The notes: a model not told the origin generated them from the sequence alone. A stretch of 64,000 nucleotides of DNA from Prochlorococcus sp. AG-363-N16 (GCA_003280135.1 QCFW01000003.1:1-64000); one strand, 5' to 3'; counted from the stretch's first letter, positions 9,282 through 19,735 are shown. Numbers and translations: made by a program.

Positions 9282-10010
9282 TTAAGTTACTAGATTATTT
9301 TCAAGTGCATATCTAACCAGCTCTGTCCTGCTAGATGTTCCAGTTTTAATAAATAATCTACTTACATATTTTTCTACATTTCTAATAGAAGTTTCTAATT
9401 TTCTAGCTATTTCTTTATTCATTAAACCTTCAGCAACTAATTGAAGAACACTATCTTCTCTAGGAGTAAAAGTAGGAATAATAATGTCTTTTCTTAAGGA
9501 GTTATTATCATTTTGGGTTAGCATGGAACGTATTTCAGTAATTTGCTTCGCCATTTGACTGACATCAGTATCTGCAAACCTTGCAGCCTCAGTGAGAAGT
9601 CTTTCTTGTCGTTTAACAACATTTCTTACGCGAGCGACTAATTCATCAGGGTCAAAGGGTTTTGGTATGTAATCATCTACACCAGCTTGATAACCTTGAG
9701 TTCGATCTGTGGTCATACCTTTTGCAGTTAAAAAGATAACTGGAGTTCCTCCTAGCCTTTCATCCTCCCTGAGCCTTTTTAAAAGAGTATACCCATCGCA
9801 TCTAGGCATCATTACATCACTAATAATTACGTCAGGAATTATTAGTTGTGCTTTTTCCCATCCATCTTCTCCATCTATTGCAGTTTTTACGTCAAATCCT
9901 TCGTCTTCCAGATAAGCCTGCACAGCATTCCTAATGCCTGGCTCATCATCTACTAATAATATCCGTGGTTTTTGTGAAACCTCTAATTCAGAAGATTTTG
10001 TTTCATTCAT
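9282..10010 (-). CDS. LuxR/NarL-type response regulator, possibly Ycf29-like
   Basis: A two-domain transcription regulator. The receiver domain (about 15-130) has the acidic pair 'DDEP' (21-24), phospho-acceptor D65 in 'ISDVMMP', and the conserved lysine in 'LTAKG'. A linker precedes a C-terminal helix-turn-helix of LuxR type, 'FTPREDSVLQLVAEG..NKEIARKL'. The Ycf29 assignment rests on remembered similarity to red-algal plastid Ycf29 and cyanobacterial homologues, and is uncertain. I choose the ATG at 10010; a TTG five codons upstream (10025) is an alternative. No histidine kinase is adjacent, so the phosphodonor is encoded elsewhere or absent. Divergent from the cysteine desulfurase gene. Confidence 0.87.
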   Translation of the reverse strand: MNETKSSELEVSQKPRILLVDDEPGIRNAVQAYLEDEGFDVKTAIDGEDGWEKAQLIIPDVIISDVMMPRCDGYTLLKRLREDERLGGTPVIFLTAKGMTTDRTQGYQAGVDDYIPKPFDPDELVARVRNVVKRQERLLTEAARFADTDVSQMAKQITEIRSMLTQNDNNSLRKDIIIPTFTPREDSVLQLVAEGLMNKEIARKLETSIRNVEKYVSRLFIKTGTSSRTELVRYALENNLVT

Positions 10011-10094
10011 AAATGTAAGACCCAATACTTGTACAGAATCTAGAAGAGATTTAATACAAGGTTATCGATTTTAAAGTTTTTCGCGAGGTGGTTC

Positions 10095-11240
10095 ATGCAA
10101 CAAAAACCATTGGAATTTGATTATCAATCAACAACTCCTTGTTTGCAAAGTGTTGTTGATGCTATGGAGCCTTACTGGAATGAAGATTGGGGAAATCCAT
10201 CAAATCGTCAAAATCGTTCTGGCATTTTGGCATCTGCTGCAATGAGTATTGCTAGAGATACTTTGGGACAGTCTTTAGGAATCAATTCAGAAAGATTAAT
10301 TTTTACAAGTGGTGCTACTGAAGCCAATAACTTGGCTTTAATTGGTCATGCACGTGCACATGCTAATGAGCTGGGTAAAAAAGGTCATGTTATAACTATG
10401 ACCACAGAACATCATGCAGTATTAGATCCAATAAAACAACTTGAAAAAGAAGGGTTTAGTATTACTGCAGTGAAGCCAAGATCTGATGGAATTTTATGTT
10501 TAGATGACTTTAATAATGCTTTTAAAGATGATACTTTTATGGTTAGTATAATGCTAGCTAATAATGAGATTGGTGTAATACAACCTATTAAAGAAGTTTC
10601 AAAAATATGTAAAGATAGAGGAGTAATTCTTCATAGTGATGCAGCTCAAGGATTTGGATATTTACCATTTACAATAGATACATTAGGGGTTGATCTAATG
10701 ACAATAAGTGGTCATAAAATTTATGGGCCTAAGGGGGTTGGTGCATTAATTAGAAGTAATGATATTTCTATCCATCCTTTAATTTTCGGAGGTGGACAGG
10801 AGCAAGGAATAAGAGCAGGAACTCTTCCTGTCCCTTTAATTGTAGGTTTTGGTAAAGCTGTTGAAATTGCCATAAATGAAATGGAAAATAATATTGTTAG
10901 GTTCAGAGATTTACGCAATAAGTTATGGTTTGGCCTTTCTAGTCAGATTTCTGGATTATTAATTAATGGATCTTTAGATAAACGTCTTCCTCATAACTTA
11001 AATTTTACTATTAAAGGAGTTCTTGGAAGTCGTATGCAAAAGCTTTTAAGATCTAAAATTATTTGTACTAGTGCATCATCATGTAGTAATGGATCTCCTT
11101 CACATGTTCTTATAGAACTTGGACGAACTTCAAAAGAGGCGGAAGCCTCCCTAAGACTTAGTATAGGAAGATTTACGACAAATAATGATATAGAACAAGC
11201 TATTGAATTGATTTCAGAAATAGTTCAACAATTGCGTTAA
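10095..11240 (+). CDS. Cysteine desulfurase (NifS/IscS-like)
   Basis: A PLP enzyme that takes sulfur from cysteine for Fe-S cluster or thio-nucleoside synthesis. The PLP lysine is K208 in 'SGHKIYGPKG', the cofactor-binding stretch is 'TSGATEANNLAL' (71-82), and the sulfur-accepting cysteine is C330 in 'SASSCSNGSPSHVL', as in class I enzymes. Length (381) is typical. The N-terminus 'FDYQSTTPC' corresponds to the family 'YLDNAATTP' but is altered, with no AATT. No iscU, iscA or sufE gene is adjacent; its stop converges on rsmH. Which sulfur pathway it serves cannot be read here. Confidence 0.92.
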   Translation: MQQKPLEFDYQSTTPCLQSVVDAMEPYWNEDWGNPSNRQNRSGILASAAMSIARDTLGQSLGINSERLIFTSGATEANNLALIGHARAHANELGKKGHVITMTTEHHAVLDPIKQLEKEGFSITAVKPRSDGILCLDDFNNAFKDDTFMVSIMLANNEIGVIQPIKEVSKICKDRGVILHSDAAQGFGYLPFTIDTLGVDLMTISGHKIYGPKGVGALIRSNDISIHPLIFGGGQEQGIRAGTLPVPLIVGFGKAVEIAINEMENNIVRFRDLRNKLWFGLSSQISGLLINGSLDKRLPHNLNFTIKGVLGSRMQKLLRSKIICTSASSCSNGSPSHVLIELGRTSKEAEASLRLSIGRFTTNNDIEQAIELISEIVQQLR

Positions 11241-11261
11241 ATATGATTTACTAATAAAAAA

Positions 11262-12167
11262 TTACTTTCTTTTTGCAACTCTTAACTTTGCACTTCGACT
11301 GCGTGGATTTGTAGAAATTTCATGTATCTTTGCTGTGATTGGTTTTTTAGTTACCCTTACTAGTTTCTCACTATTAAGAAAAGCTCTTTTGACCATTCTA
11401 TCTTCTAGAGAATGAAAACTAATTATTATAAATAATCCATTTTGATGAATCCAATCTGGTCCATTATTTAGAAGAATTTCAAGAGCATCAAGTTCTTTAT
11501 TAACTGCAATTCGCAATGCTTGAAATGTACGTGTTGCAGGGTGAATCCTGCCAAAACGTGTCTTTGGTGGATAACAGCCTGCAATTGCATAAGCTAAATC
11601 TAGAGTTCCTGAATAAGATCCATTTGTGGCTAAATCATTCTTAATTCTCCTTGCGATTCTTCTTGAAAATTTTTCTTCTCCATATTGATAAATAAGATTT
11701 GCCAAGTCGCGCTCGTCTAATTGGGCTATTAACTCCGATGCTTTGATCCCTTCTGATTGATTCATACGCATATCCAAAGGACCATCAACTTGAAAGCTGA
11801 ACCCCCGTGAGGCTTGATCAATTTGTGGACTACTCACTCCAAGATCCGCAAATACTAGTGATGCTTTTTCGGATGGGGCAAATTGACTGAAATTCGTATG
11901 TTGTATTTCAGCCCTTTCTCCAAATTTTTTAAGTTGTTGTGAAGCAGCATTTATTGCGATTTTGTCTTGGTCAATACCTATAACATTTATGTCTGGAAAA
12001 TTTTCGAGTACTAATGCTGAATGACCTCCTCCACCAAGTGTTGCATCAATCATTAAGTTCTTTTTGCTTGCATTACAAGGGATTTCCTTAACGAAATCAA
12101 TCAATTCATTTGCTAGAACAGATAAATGTTTGAAGTTGGAATTGGAAACTTTGGATTCTTCTTTCAT
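11262..12167 (-). CDS. rsmH: 16S rRNA (cytosine(1402)-N(4))-methyltransferase
   Basis: Methylates C1402 of 16S rRNA in the ribosomal P site. The 301-residue protein has the family N-terminus '[12 protein letters not shown]', the SAM-binding '[10 protein letters not shown]' (about 43-52), '[10 protein letters not shown]', '[14 protein letters not shown]', and the C-terminal '[15 protein letters not shown]', all signature blocks of RsmH/MraW. In many bacteria it begins the division-cell wall cluster; here it stands alone, divergent from ndhH with 45 bases between starts and convergent with the desulfurase gene. Confidence 0.96.
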   Translation of the reverse strand: MKEESKVSNSNFKHLSVLANELIDFVKEIPCNASKKNLMIDATLGGGGHSALVLENFPDINVIGIDQDKIAINAASQQLKKFGERAEIQHTNFSQFAPSEKASLVFADLGVSSPQIDQASRGFSFQVDGPLDMRMNQSEGIKASELIAQLDERDLANLIYQYGEEKFSRRIARRIKNDLATNGSYSGTLDLAYAIAGCYPPKTRFGRIHPATRTFQALRIAVNKELDALEILLNNGPDWIHQNGLFIIISFHSLEDRMVKRAFLNSEKLVRVTKKPITAKIHEISTNPRSRSAKLRVAKRK

Positions 12168-12212
12168 CTCGACTCTCTAATATCGTAAGTAAGTATTTGG
12201 AATTTCGGCTCC

Positions 12213-13397
12213 ATGTCGCAGTTGGAAACACGAACTGAGCCAATGGTGGTCAATTTTGGCCCCCATCATCCCTCTATGCATGGTGTTCTGCGCTTAGTAG
12301 TCACCTTAGATGGGGAAGATGTTATTGATTGTGAGCCAGTAATTGGTTACCTTCATCGTGGAATGGAGAAAATTGCTGAAAATAGAACAAATGTGATGTT
12401 TGTTCCTTATGTCAGTCGGATGGATTATGCGGCCGGAATGTTTTATGAAGCAATTGTAGTCAATGCACCCGAGCGATTAGCAAATATTTCTGTGCCTAAA
12501 CGAGCTAGTTATATCAGAGTGTTGATGCTAGAGCTAAATCGTATTGCTAATCATCTTCTTTGGCTGGGCCCATTTTTAGCGGATGTCGGTGCACAAACTC
12601 CATTTTTTTATATTTTTCGTGAACGTGAGATGATCTATGACCTTTGGGAGGCTGCAACTGGTCAAAGGCTAATAAATAATAATTATTTCCGTATTGGCGG
12701 TGTGGCCTGTGATTTGCCATGGGGATGGCTTGATAAATGCAAAGATTTTTGCAATTGGTTTGGTCCGAAGATTGATGAATATGAAAAGCTAATAACTAAT
12801 AACCCAATCTTTCGTCGGAGAATTGAAGGTTTAGGTTCTATTACTAGAGATAAAGCTATTAATTGGAGTCTTTCAGGGCCAATGCTTCGTGCTTCAGGAG
12901 TCCCTTGGGATTTACGCAAGGTAGATCATTATGAGTGTTATGACGATTTTGATTGGGATATAGCTTGGGAAAAGGAAGGAGATTGTTATGCCCGATATCG
13001 AGTTAGAATTGAGGAAATGAGACAATCTTTAAAAATTTTAGAACAAGCTTGTGACATGATTCCTGGTGGTCCAACTGAGAATTTAGAAGCAACTAGAATG
13101 AAAGATGGCAAGGACAGCATTTATTCAGGTTTTGATTATCAGTATGTTGCAAAAAAAGTTGCCCCTACTTTTAAAATACCTAATGGAGAATTATATACAC
13201 GCCTAGAATCAGGTAAAGGAGAAATTGGTGTATTTATTCAAGGGAATAATGAGGTCACTCCTTGGCGTTTTAAAATTCGTGCTGCTGATCTAAATAATCT
13301 GCAGATTCTTCCTCATATTCTGCAAGGGGCAAAAGTTGCAGATATTATGGCAATTCTCGGGTCAATAGACGTAATTATGGGATCAGTTGATCGTTAG
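12213..13397 (+). CDS. ndhH: NAD(P)H-quinone oxidoreductase subunit H
   Basis: The 49-kDa-type hydrophilic subunit of NDH-1, forming part of the quinone site with NdhK and NdhA. The 394-residue sequence carries '[16 protein letters not shown]' at the N-terminus, '[16 protein letters not shown]', and the C-terminal '[18 protein letters not shown]', all diagnostic. The cysteines that bind a cluster in hydrogenase relatives are absent, as expected for NuoD/NdhH. menI begins eight bases after its stop and is very likely cotranscribed. Confidence 0.97.
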   Translation: MSQLETRTEPMVVNFGPHHPSMHGVLRLVVTLDGEDVIDCEPVIGYLHRGMEKIAENRTNVMFVPYVSRMDYAAGMFYEAIVVNAPERLANISVPKRASYIRVLMLELNRIANHLLWLGPFLADVGAQTPFFYIFREREMIYDLWEAATGQRLINNNYFRIGGVACDLPWGWLDKCKDFCNWFGPKIDEYEKLITNNPIFRRRIEGLGSITRDKAINWSLSGPMLRASGVPWDLRKVDHYECYDDFDWDIAWEKEGDCYARYRVRIEEMRQSLKILEQACDMIPGGPTENLEATRMKDGKDSIYSGFDYQYVAKKVAPTFKIPNGELYTRLESGKGEIGVFIQGNNEVTPWRFKIRAADLNNLQILPHILQGAKVADIMAILGSIDVIMGSVDR

Positions 13398-13405
13398 AGA
13401 AGTGG

Positions 13406-13879
13406 ATGACTATAAATTCAGGCACATGGCTTAATTTAAAACGAACTGTTCGCTTTGGTGATACAGATGCAGCCGGTGTGATCCATTTTCTTAATATATT
13501 TAAGTGGTCTCACGAAGCTTGGGAAGAAAGTATTCAGAACTATGGATTAACAGTCTCCGATATTTTCCCAACTAATAATTTTGAAAATCAGAGTAATCGA
13601 CTAGTAATTGGGTTGCCAATTATTCATTGCCAAGCTGATTTTTGGAGGCCTATAAAAACTGGGGATGATTTATTGATTGAATTAATACCTAAAAAAATTG
13701 ATAATGGAAGGTTTGAAACGAAGTTTAAATTTAGGCGTCATCAAGAGCATATTGCACAATCTCTTGTGAGACATCAAGCAATTAACTCTTTATCTCATAA
13801 GAGATGTGAATTGCCTCAAGGAATACTATTATGGTTAGAAGCTTCTTCTTTAAATAATGGCATTTCTCTTTGTGAATGA
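13406..13879 (+). CDS. menI: Hotdog-fold thioesterase, probable 1,4-dihydroxy-2-naphthoyl-CoA hydrolase
   Basis: A 157-residue 4HBT-type hotdog thioesterase. The active-site block is 'FGDTDAAGVIHFLNIFKWSHEAWE' in character (residues 16-40), with the Asp of 'DTDAAGV' as in 4-hydroxybenzoyl-CoA and DHNA-CoA thioesterases. In phylloquinone synthesis such enzymes free DHNA from DHNA-CoA before prenylation. The assignment to this reaction comes mainly from position: it lies next to menE, menC, menA and menF. It starts eight bases after ndhH on the same strand, so regulation may follow ndhH. Confidence 0.85.
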   Translation: MTINSGTWLNLKRTVRFGDTDAAGVIHFLNIFKWSHEAWEESIQNYGLTVSDIFPTNNFENQSNRLVIGLPIIHCQADFWRPIKTGDDLLIELIPKKIDNGRFETKFKFRRHQEHIAQSLVRHQAINSLSHKRCELPQGILLWLEASSLNNGISLCE

Positions 13880-13890
13880 TTAGTTCTAAA

Positions 13891-15141
13891 TCAGACATCA
13901 CGTTTATCAATAACTTCTTTTTGGAGCCATATTAACCATTTTTTTGACTCCCATTTGCCTTGAGAATTTCTTGTGAGTTGTGGGCAGTTATGCCATGCGA
14001 TGGGCCGTTCATAAGGTGGCCAATCTTTTACAATGTTCTTAAGTATAGAAAACAACTTTGAGTCAAGTTTTTTCTCTGTTTTAGGGCATAAACGGAATAA
14101 GGCTACAAGTCTTTGTCCCCATTCTTTATCATTAACACTGGCTAAAAATATGTCTTGTATAGGGATGTGAGCTTGTGAAGCAGCATTTAATAATTTTAGT
14201 TCTAAATTTTCTTTGTACACTGTTTCTCCACCTGAGTTAATGGCTGTATCTATTCGGCCCAACACTCTAATTTTTTTTCCATCTTTTTCATCAATTAAAT
14301 CTGCAGCATCACCAGACTCCCACCAACCTTCGCTATTTACAATCGGTTCAAACTTTCCATTGATAAATTTAGCTTTAGCTAATCTTGAGGTTTTTACTTC
14401 TAATCGGTTGTTTTTCCCAACTCTTAGTTGAACATCTTGTAGTGCGATGCTGTATTTGCTTATTCCTAAAAGAAAGTCCTCTGGACTTTGGATTGCAATC
14501 ATTGCTGTTGTCTCAGTAGCTCCATAGCAGGGTGCCAATCTTATCTTGAGCTTTCTTGCAGTTGAGGCCAAGTCGTCTGGCAATAAGGCTCCGCCTAACC
14601 AAATGATTGAGAATGATTGCAGCCATTTAATCCCTTCAGTATCTTTGATTAAACGTCTCAATTGTGTAGGGACTAGAGAGATGATTTTAGATACTTTTTC
14701 TATATGATTTCGTGATTCAAGCTTTTGCTCTAGTAATTGTGGCTCTTTCATTAAAGAAGGTTTGATAGGTATGTATCTTGAGCCCCAGCATTCACTACGC
14801 CACCAGGCCATGAGACCACTAATATGATTGAGTGGTAACGCATTAAATATTTGGCAGTCCTTTATATTTATTCCATGTTCTCGTAGCCAATATGCTGATG
14901 CATAGGCTGATTGATTAAGATGACTATAGGGAATTAGACATTGATGAGGCCCTCCTGTACTTCCACCGCTTCTGATAATAATTCCTGAACCTAAAGGTAC
15001 TTCTGATTTTGGAATAAATGTCTTTTTTGTGTTCTCTGCTATTAATTCTATCAACAATTTTTTTTCTATTGCATGAGAAATGTTTGCAAGAGTCTCTTCT
15101 GGCTTTTCAGGATGACAAATAATTGATCTTATTTCTTTCAT
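13891..15141 (-). CDS. menE: o-Succinylbenzoate-CoA ligase
   Basis: Activates o-succinylbenzoate to its CoA thioester in phylloquinone synthesis. It is a short acyl-adenylate ligase (416 residues; many family members exceed 450). The phosphate loop 'SGGSTGGPHQC' is near residues 58-68, the aromatic/adenine-binding motif 'LAPCYGATETTAMIA' near 202-216, and 'GWWESGDAADLID' is the acidic motif. The C-terminal lysine region is compact: 'LTRNSQGKWESKKW'. It overlaps the end of menC by four bases (ATGA), so the two are translationally coupled. Confidence 0.93.
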   Translation of the reverse strand: MKEIRSIICHPEKPEETLANISHAIEKKLLIELIAENTKKTFIPKSEVPLGSGIIIRSGGSTGGPHQCLIPYSHLNQSAYASAYWLREHGINIKDCQIFNALPLNHISGLMAWWRSECWGSRYIPIKPSLMKEPQLLEQKLESRNHIEKVSKIISLVPTQLRRLIKDTEGIKWLQSFSIIWLGGALLPDDLASTARKLKIRLAPCYGATETTAMIAIQSPEDFLLGISKYSIALQDVQLRVGKNNRLEVKTSRLAKAKFINGKFEPIVNSEGWWESGDAADLIDEKDGKKIRVLGRIDTAINSGGETVYKENLELKLLNAASQAHIPIQDIFLASVNDKEWGQRLVALFRLCPKTEKKLDSKLFSILKNIVKDWPPYERPIAWHNCPQLTRNSQGKWESKKWLIWLQKEVIDKRDV

Positions 15142-16106
15142 GCAGACCTCCAGACTAATTCTGGGTTGCTACTGAAAAGCTCACAATTAGGACACCAACC
15201 ACGCCCTAGACCAGGTGCTTTGGGTGTAGGACCCTGTCGTTGCAAAGTCGCTAAATATTCAATCCAGCGTTTCCCTATGCCTGTTTCGAATGCTGTGCTA
15301 ATTGTCCTAAAACCTACTTTATTTTTCAGCTCGTTCAAAAGTATTCTTGGATCACCTTCTAAAGATGGCTTACGTATTTGCCAACTTTTCCATGTTTTCC
15401 GAAGTTCTGGATAATCTATTAGTGATTCATCAAGAGCTATAGGAACCTTTGTTGCTAATTCTGTCAGTCCTGCTATGTCATTTGAAGCTAAAGGTTGTTC
15501 AATCCATTCCAACCTTTTTTCTCCCTTTAAATAGTTAACCCAATCGTTAGCTTGATTTCTACTCCATCCTGCATTTGCATCTATTCTGAGGTGACCATTT
15601 ATTGGCAGTAGATACAGTATTTGATTAAGTAATTCTTTTTCAGTCTTGTTGGGCAATATAGATACTTTCCATTTAATAGTAATTTCTTTAGATGAATTTG
15701 AGAAACAGTGCAATTTGGATTCCAGCTCTGAGATAATAGATCCATCTGTTGGTAATAAGAATGCGGTCTCTTCATCAGCGAACTCACTTTTATTATCTTT
15801 GAAATCAATTAGCGAGTCTATTTCTGCTAATGCTGCACCTAAGCCAAATCCTAATGATCCAGGAAAAAGGGGCAGGTTTTTTTCTAAAGTTTCGCGTGCA
15901 AATGTTTTCCCAAGAGCTTTTAAAATTGATTCACATTTTTTGAGTTCTTCATAATTAATTGGTGAGATTTCTCCCCATCCAACTTTTCCTGCCTTTGTTT
16001 CAAGTTTTATTAACCAACCTTCTTTTTTTTTAATTGCACCTTGCGATGTTTTTAAAGAGTTTTGAAGCTTAAATGAAAATGATTTTATTGTGAGTGAAAG
16101 GTCCAT
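15138..16106 (-). CDS. menC: o-Succinylbenzoate synthase
   Basis: Dehydrates SHCHC to o-succinylbenzoate. It belongs to the enolase superfamily (muconate lactonizing subgroup). The expected catalytic set is visible: lysine pair K145-x-K147 in 'IKWKVS', metal ligands D176 in 'RIDANAG', E203 in 'WIEQPL' and D226 in 'ALDESL'. The 322 residues match cyanobacterial MenC, which diverges strongly from E. coli MenC. Its stop overlaps the start of menE and its start lies 16 bases after menA, giving an operon menA-menC-menE. Confidence 0.92.
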   Translation of the reverse strand: MDLSLTIKSFSFKLQNSLKTSQGAIKKKEGWLIKLETKAGKVGWGEISPINYEELKKCESILKALGKTFARETLEKNLPLFPGSLGFGLGAALAEIDSLIDFKDNKSEFADEETAFLLPTDGSIISELESKLHCFSNSSKEITIKWKVSILPNKTEKELLNQILYLLPINGHLRIDANAGWSRNQANDWVNYLKGEKRLEWIEQPLASNDIAGLTELATKVPIALDESLIDYPELRKTWKSWQIRKPSLEGDPRILLNELKNKVGFRTISTAFETGIGKRWIEYLATLQRQGPTPKAPGLGRGWCPNCELFSSNPELVWRSA

Positions 16107-16122
16107 GAATTAAGTTAATGGA

Positions 16123-17079
16123 TCAACCATTTTGCAACATAGGCGCTATAGCTAAACCTAAAGATAATCCCAATCCATTTAAGGTTTGAAAACGTAAAGC
16201 TAAAAATTTGCTTTCGCTAATTAATTTAGGATTATTGTGATGTTTTTTAAGCAATTTCATTAGATTCATTGCACAAGGAAGACAAATGATTGCGAGTAAC
16301 GCTGTTATTGGCCACTTGGAATTCATTATTGGTAATAACTCAAGGATTAAGGTTGTTGCAATGAACCATGGGACAAGTAATGCTGCTCGTTTTGTTCCTA
16401 TTTTTACTAAAAGAGTTTTTTTCCCATTTGCAGAATCTTCTACAACTTGATGAAAATGGGAGCAAAAGAGAACTAATGTAGTGGCTATTGCTGGCCCTGA
16501 ACCAAGAGTAAAGGCTTCTTTCCAAGGGATTGGAGTTGCATTGAGTTCATGAGGTGCGAGAACGATTAATGCTGCTGCTGTTGCAAGAGGGCCAAATGCA
16601 AGAAAACATAATGGTTCTCCCAGTCCTTGATACCCTAGGCGGAAGGGAGGACCTTGATAGAGGTATCCAAGAATGCAGCATCCTATGATGAGTATAAAAA
16701 CAGAGGGATTACTATTTAAGGCAAGACTGAGCATTAATAAAAGACCTATAAAAAGCATTAAGTACGCCAAATTTCGTATTAGCTTCTTATTTCCAGTTAG
16801 AGAAACAACAGAATGAAGCTTAAAGGCATCAACCCCAGTTTCTGCATCGTATAAGTCATTGGTGAGATTTTCCCATATCAAAAGAAAAACGGACCCTAAA
16901 AGAAAGCCGATTAATTGATCGAGACGGATAATTTCTCCTTCACACAATCTCCAACTTGCTGCTAAAACGATTGGCATCACAGCTACCGAGTATAAAGGCC
17001 ATTTAATTGCTTTTTGCCAAAGCTTATTTTTGTTGATTTTGGTTGAATTAATTGATGCAACAGCATTATTGTCTTGCAT
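16123..17079 (-). CDS. menA: 1,4-Dihydroxy-2-naphthoate phytyltransferase
   Basis: Membrane prenyltransferase of the UbiA family that attaches phytyl to DHNA. About eight or nine hydrophobic helices fill the 318 residues. The first aspartate-rich motif is 'NDLYDAETGVD' (near 74-84), which binds the diphosphate through Mg2+. In cyanobacteria the product becomes phylloquinone of photosystem I, so phytyl is the inferred prenyl group. It is the first gene of menA-menC-menE on the minus strand and is divergent from menF across 79 bases. Confidence 0.93.
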   Translation of the reverse strand: MQDNNAVASINSTKINKNKLWQKAIKWPLYSVAVMPIVLAASWRLCEGEIIRLDQLIGFLLGSVFLLIWENLTNDLYDAETGVDAFKLHSVVSLTGNKKLIRNLAYLMLFIGLLLMLSLALNSNPSVFILIIGCCILGYLYQGPPFRLGYQGLGEPLCFLAFGPLATAAALIVLAPHELNATPIPWKEAFTLGSGPAIATTLVLFCSHFHQVVEDSANGKKTLLVKIGTKRAALLVPWFIATTLILELLPIMNSKWPITALLAIICLPCAMNLMKLLKKHHNNPKLISESKFLALRFQTLNGLGLSLGLAIAPMLQNG

Positions 17080-17158
17080 AAGATTTGTTTTACCTACCTT
17101 TAACCTTAGTTACGATTTATACATTCATCACTCTCTTTGATAATGACCTCCTTTTGGT

Positions 17159-18562
17159 ATGAAGTTTGAAGCAACTTTCAGCGAAATCCTACAAGAAGCT
17201 TTAAGAGGCTGGGCTTCTAGGCGCTTTGAAGAGTGTATTTTAAGTTTTGCCTTGCCAATAAACAATATTGACCCTTTACTTCAACTTCCTTTAATTTCTG
17301 ATCAGCAAGAATTTACTTTTCTTTGGGATTTAGCTCCTGAACTGTGTATTGCTGCAGCTGGTAAATGTCAAAATTTTGAATTAGTTGGTCCACGCAGGTT
17401 TGAATTAGCCCAAAGATTTACTGATGAAACCTTTAAAAGGTTGATAGATGGAACTCATGATTCTCCTTTGCATGCAAAACCAAGAATCTTATATGCCTTT
17501 ACTTTTTTTGAACAAACTTCTGAGTTAATTAGAGATCAAGAGATTGACCCTGCTTTGCAGGCCATACTTCCTTCTTGGCAACTTACGAGTCAAGATGGAC
17601 TTGGATGGCTTCGATTAAATGCTGTTGTTTCTCAAGAGGCTGATGTAAGAGACTTTGCAGAGAAGTTATGGTCAATGTGGAAGAAGTTAGAAAAACTTAA
17701 ATCTCAGAAAATTTCTTATGTAAGAAACTTTGATGCATCCCCTAAAGATTCTGAAGATTGGGAAACTCAGTATCGCTTATCACTCAAAAAAGCTATTGAA
17801 TTGGTTGAATCAGAGCAGCTTAAGAAAATAGTTCTTGCTGTAAAGCAATCAATTGGCCTTAAAGAACCTTTTGACCCCTTGATCATTTTAAGCGCTCTTC
17901 GTGATTACCAATCAGGTAGCTGTAGGTTTTTATGGCAACGATCAAAGCGGAAAACATTTTTTGGAGCCTCTCCAGAACGTCTATTAAGCATTAGTCAAGA
18001 TCAAATGATTACAGATGCTTTAGCTGGTACAGCACTGGCAGGAGAGAAGGCGGATGGTTTATTGAGTTCTGAGAAAGATTTAAGAGAACATCAAGTAGTT
18101 GTTAGTTCCATCAAGAAGGAATTAATGAATGTAGGCTTATTGCCTATTTGTGCTGATAAACCTTGCTTGGCAAAACATGGGCATTTGGTTCATTTGCATA
18201 GTCCAATTACATCTCAATTGAAAGATCAATTACCCTTACAATTGTTAAATGCCTTACACCCAACCCCTGCTGTTGCAGGGTTGCCACGAAGTAAGGCTTT
18301 GAATTGGTTGCGAACATTAGAGTCTTTTGATAGAGGTTTGTATGCTGCTCCTATTGGATGGATTGATACATCAAACAATGCTGAATTTCGCGTAGCAATT
18401 AGATGTGGTTATTCTTTTGAGGAAAAAATAGACTTGTTTGCTGGAGCAGGCCTAGTAAAAGGTTCACGTTTAGAAGATGAATTAGAAGAAGTCCGATTAA
18501 AACTTGCTGTTTTAGCAGATCAAATTTTCTTGCAATCTAGACTCTCAGGAAAAGTTTTCTAA
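17159..18562 (+). CDS. menF: Isochorismate synthase
   Basis: Isomerises chorismate to isochorismate, the first step of phylloquinone synthesis. The C-terminal chorismate-utilising domain has '[12 protein letters not shown]' (near 270), '[15 protein letters not shown]', '[15 protein letters not shown]', '[11 protein letters not shown]' and '[17 protein letters not shown]', the standard motifs. The N-terminal half is the variable region of the family; total length 467 fits. Anthranilate synthase is excluded by the '[10 protein letters not shown]' lysine motif and by location with men genes. Its 3' end overlaps the 3' end of gshB on the other strand by 18 bases. Confidence 0.94.
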   Translation: MKFEATFSEILQEALRGWASRRFEECILSFALPINNIDPLLQLPLISDQQEFTFLWDLAPELCIAAAGKCQNFELVGPRRFELAQRFTDETFKRLIDGTHDSPLHAKPRILYAFTFFEQTSELIRDQEIDPALQAILPSWQLTSQDGLGWLRLNAVVSQEADVRDFAEKLWSMWKKLEKLKSQKISYVRNFDASPKDSEDWETQYRLSLKKAIELVESEQLKKIVLAVKQSIGLKEPFDPLIILSALRDYQSGSCRFLWQRSKRKTFFGASPERLLSISQDQMITDALAGTALAGEKADGLLSSEKDLREHQVVVSSIKKELMNVGLLPICADKPCLAKHGHLVHLHSPITSQLKDQLPLQLLNALHPTPAVAGLPRSKALNWLRTLESFDRGLYAAPIGWIDTSNNAEFRVAIRCGYSFEEKIDLFAGAGLVKGSRLEDELEEVRLKLAVLADQIFLQSRLSGKVF

Positions 18563-19471
18563 TAGTTTCTTAATCACTAAATCTCCAAGCGGAATTTTCA
18601 TAAGGTTTTCAACTTCACGAATTCCTGTAGGACTTGTCACATTAATTTCGCTGAGCATGCCACCAATTACGTCAATGCCTACGAAAAACAAGCCGTCTCT
18701 TTGTAAGAAAGGAGCAAGTTGCTCACATATTTTGATTTCAGAAGCGCTTAATTCAGTTGCTTCTGCTTGACCTCCTAAGGCTAAATTACTTCTGAAATCT
18801 CCTGCTTTTGGTTTACGGTTAATAGCTCCCAAAGGTTCTCCATTGACTAGTAATATTCTTTTATCTCCTTCTGTGACTTTAGGAAGGAATTTTTGCATCA
18901 TTACTGGCAGTGTTTCTTGCGCAGTAACCAGTTCTAAGAGGGCTGGAATTCCAGGTGAATTATTTGCAACTCTTACAACTCCTTGTCCTCCTTTTCCTCC
19001 AAGAGGCTTGAGAACTACTTCACCATGCTCCATTGCAAACTTTTTGAGTTCATCCACTCTGCTAGCTACAAGAGTTGGAGCCATTAATTGACTAAATCTA
19101 AGAGCTCCTAGTTTTTCATTCCAAGCTCTTAGAGAAGAAGGTTTATTTAAAACAAGAACACCTTCACGTTCAGCTACTTCGAGTAAGTGAGTGGCATATA
19201 AAAAAGCTTCATCAACAGGAGGATCTTTTCTCATCCATATGCAATGAAATTGATTTAATGCAATATTTTGAGCTAATTCAATACTAATCCATGGATCTGG
19301 ATTTACTTTGCTTGCAATTACTCCAGCATTGTCGCCATTAGCCTGAAGGTCTGCTGGAGTGCAAACCCATACTTCAAGAGAAGCTCGATGAGCCGCTTCC
19401 ATAAGAGCGGCTGATGAGTCTTTGGATGGATTGATGAACTTTATTGGATCAAGTACAAACAGTTGCTTCAT
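18545..19471 (-). CDS. gshB: Glutathione synthetase
   Basis: ATP-grasp enzyme that adds glycine to gamma-glutamylcysteine, making glutathione. The 308-residue bacterial type shows '[20 protein letters not shown]' N-terminally, '[16 protein letters not shown]' (ATP-binding loop near 155-170), '[16 protein letters not shown]' and the C-terminal metal-binding '[21 protein letters not shown]'. It follows grxC by nine bases, a glutathione-linked pair that must be cotranscribed. Its 3' end overlaps the convergent menF. Confidence 0.96.
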   Translation of the reverse strand: MKQLFVLDPIKFINPSKDSSAALMEAAHRASLEVWVCTPADLQANGDNAGVIASKVNPDPWISIELAQNIALNQFHCIWMRKDPPVDEAFLYATHLLEVAEREGVLVLNKPSSLRAWNEKLGALRFSQLMAPTLVASRVDELKKFAMEHGEVVLKPLGGKGGQGVVRVANNSPGIPALLELVTAQETLPVMMQKFLPKVTEGDKRILLVNGEPLGAINRKPKAGDFRSNLALGGQAEATELSASEIKICEQLAPFLQRDGLFFVGIDVIGGMLSEINVTSPTGIREVENLMKIPLGDLVIKKLLENFS

Positions 19472-19480
19472 TGTTTTTAA

Positions 19481-19735
19481 TTAAGAAAGTAAGGTGTCCA
19501 ACTTGCTTGAATTTTCAAGTTCATAAAGCTCATCACATCCGCCAATACCATAATCATTAATGAAGATTTGAGGAACTGTTTTGGATCCATTTGCCCTTTT
19601 AGCCATTGCTAAACGGGCTTCTTCGTCTCCATCAATTGGGTATTCAATATATTTGACACCTTTTTTGCTTAGCAGAGCTTTAGCACGAATACAAAAGGGA
19701 CAGTATGCCCATGTGTAAATTTCTACCTTTTTCAT
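19481..19735 (-). CDS. grxC: Glutaredoxin (dithiol, GrxC type)
   Basis: An 84-residue glutaredoxin that reduces disulfides with glutathione. The active site is C12-P-F-C15, in 'WAYCPFCIRA'; Pro of the cis-loop is in 'KTVPQIFI', and 'GIGGCDELYEL' is the glutathione-binding end. It lies immediately upstream of gshB. The divergent neighbour is prfB, with about 80 bases between the start codons. Confidence 0.95.
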   Translation of the reverse strand: MKKVEIYTWAYCPFCIRAKALLSKKGVKYIEYPIDGDEEARLAMAKRANGSKTVPQIFINDYGIGGCDELYELENSSKLDTLLS

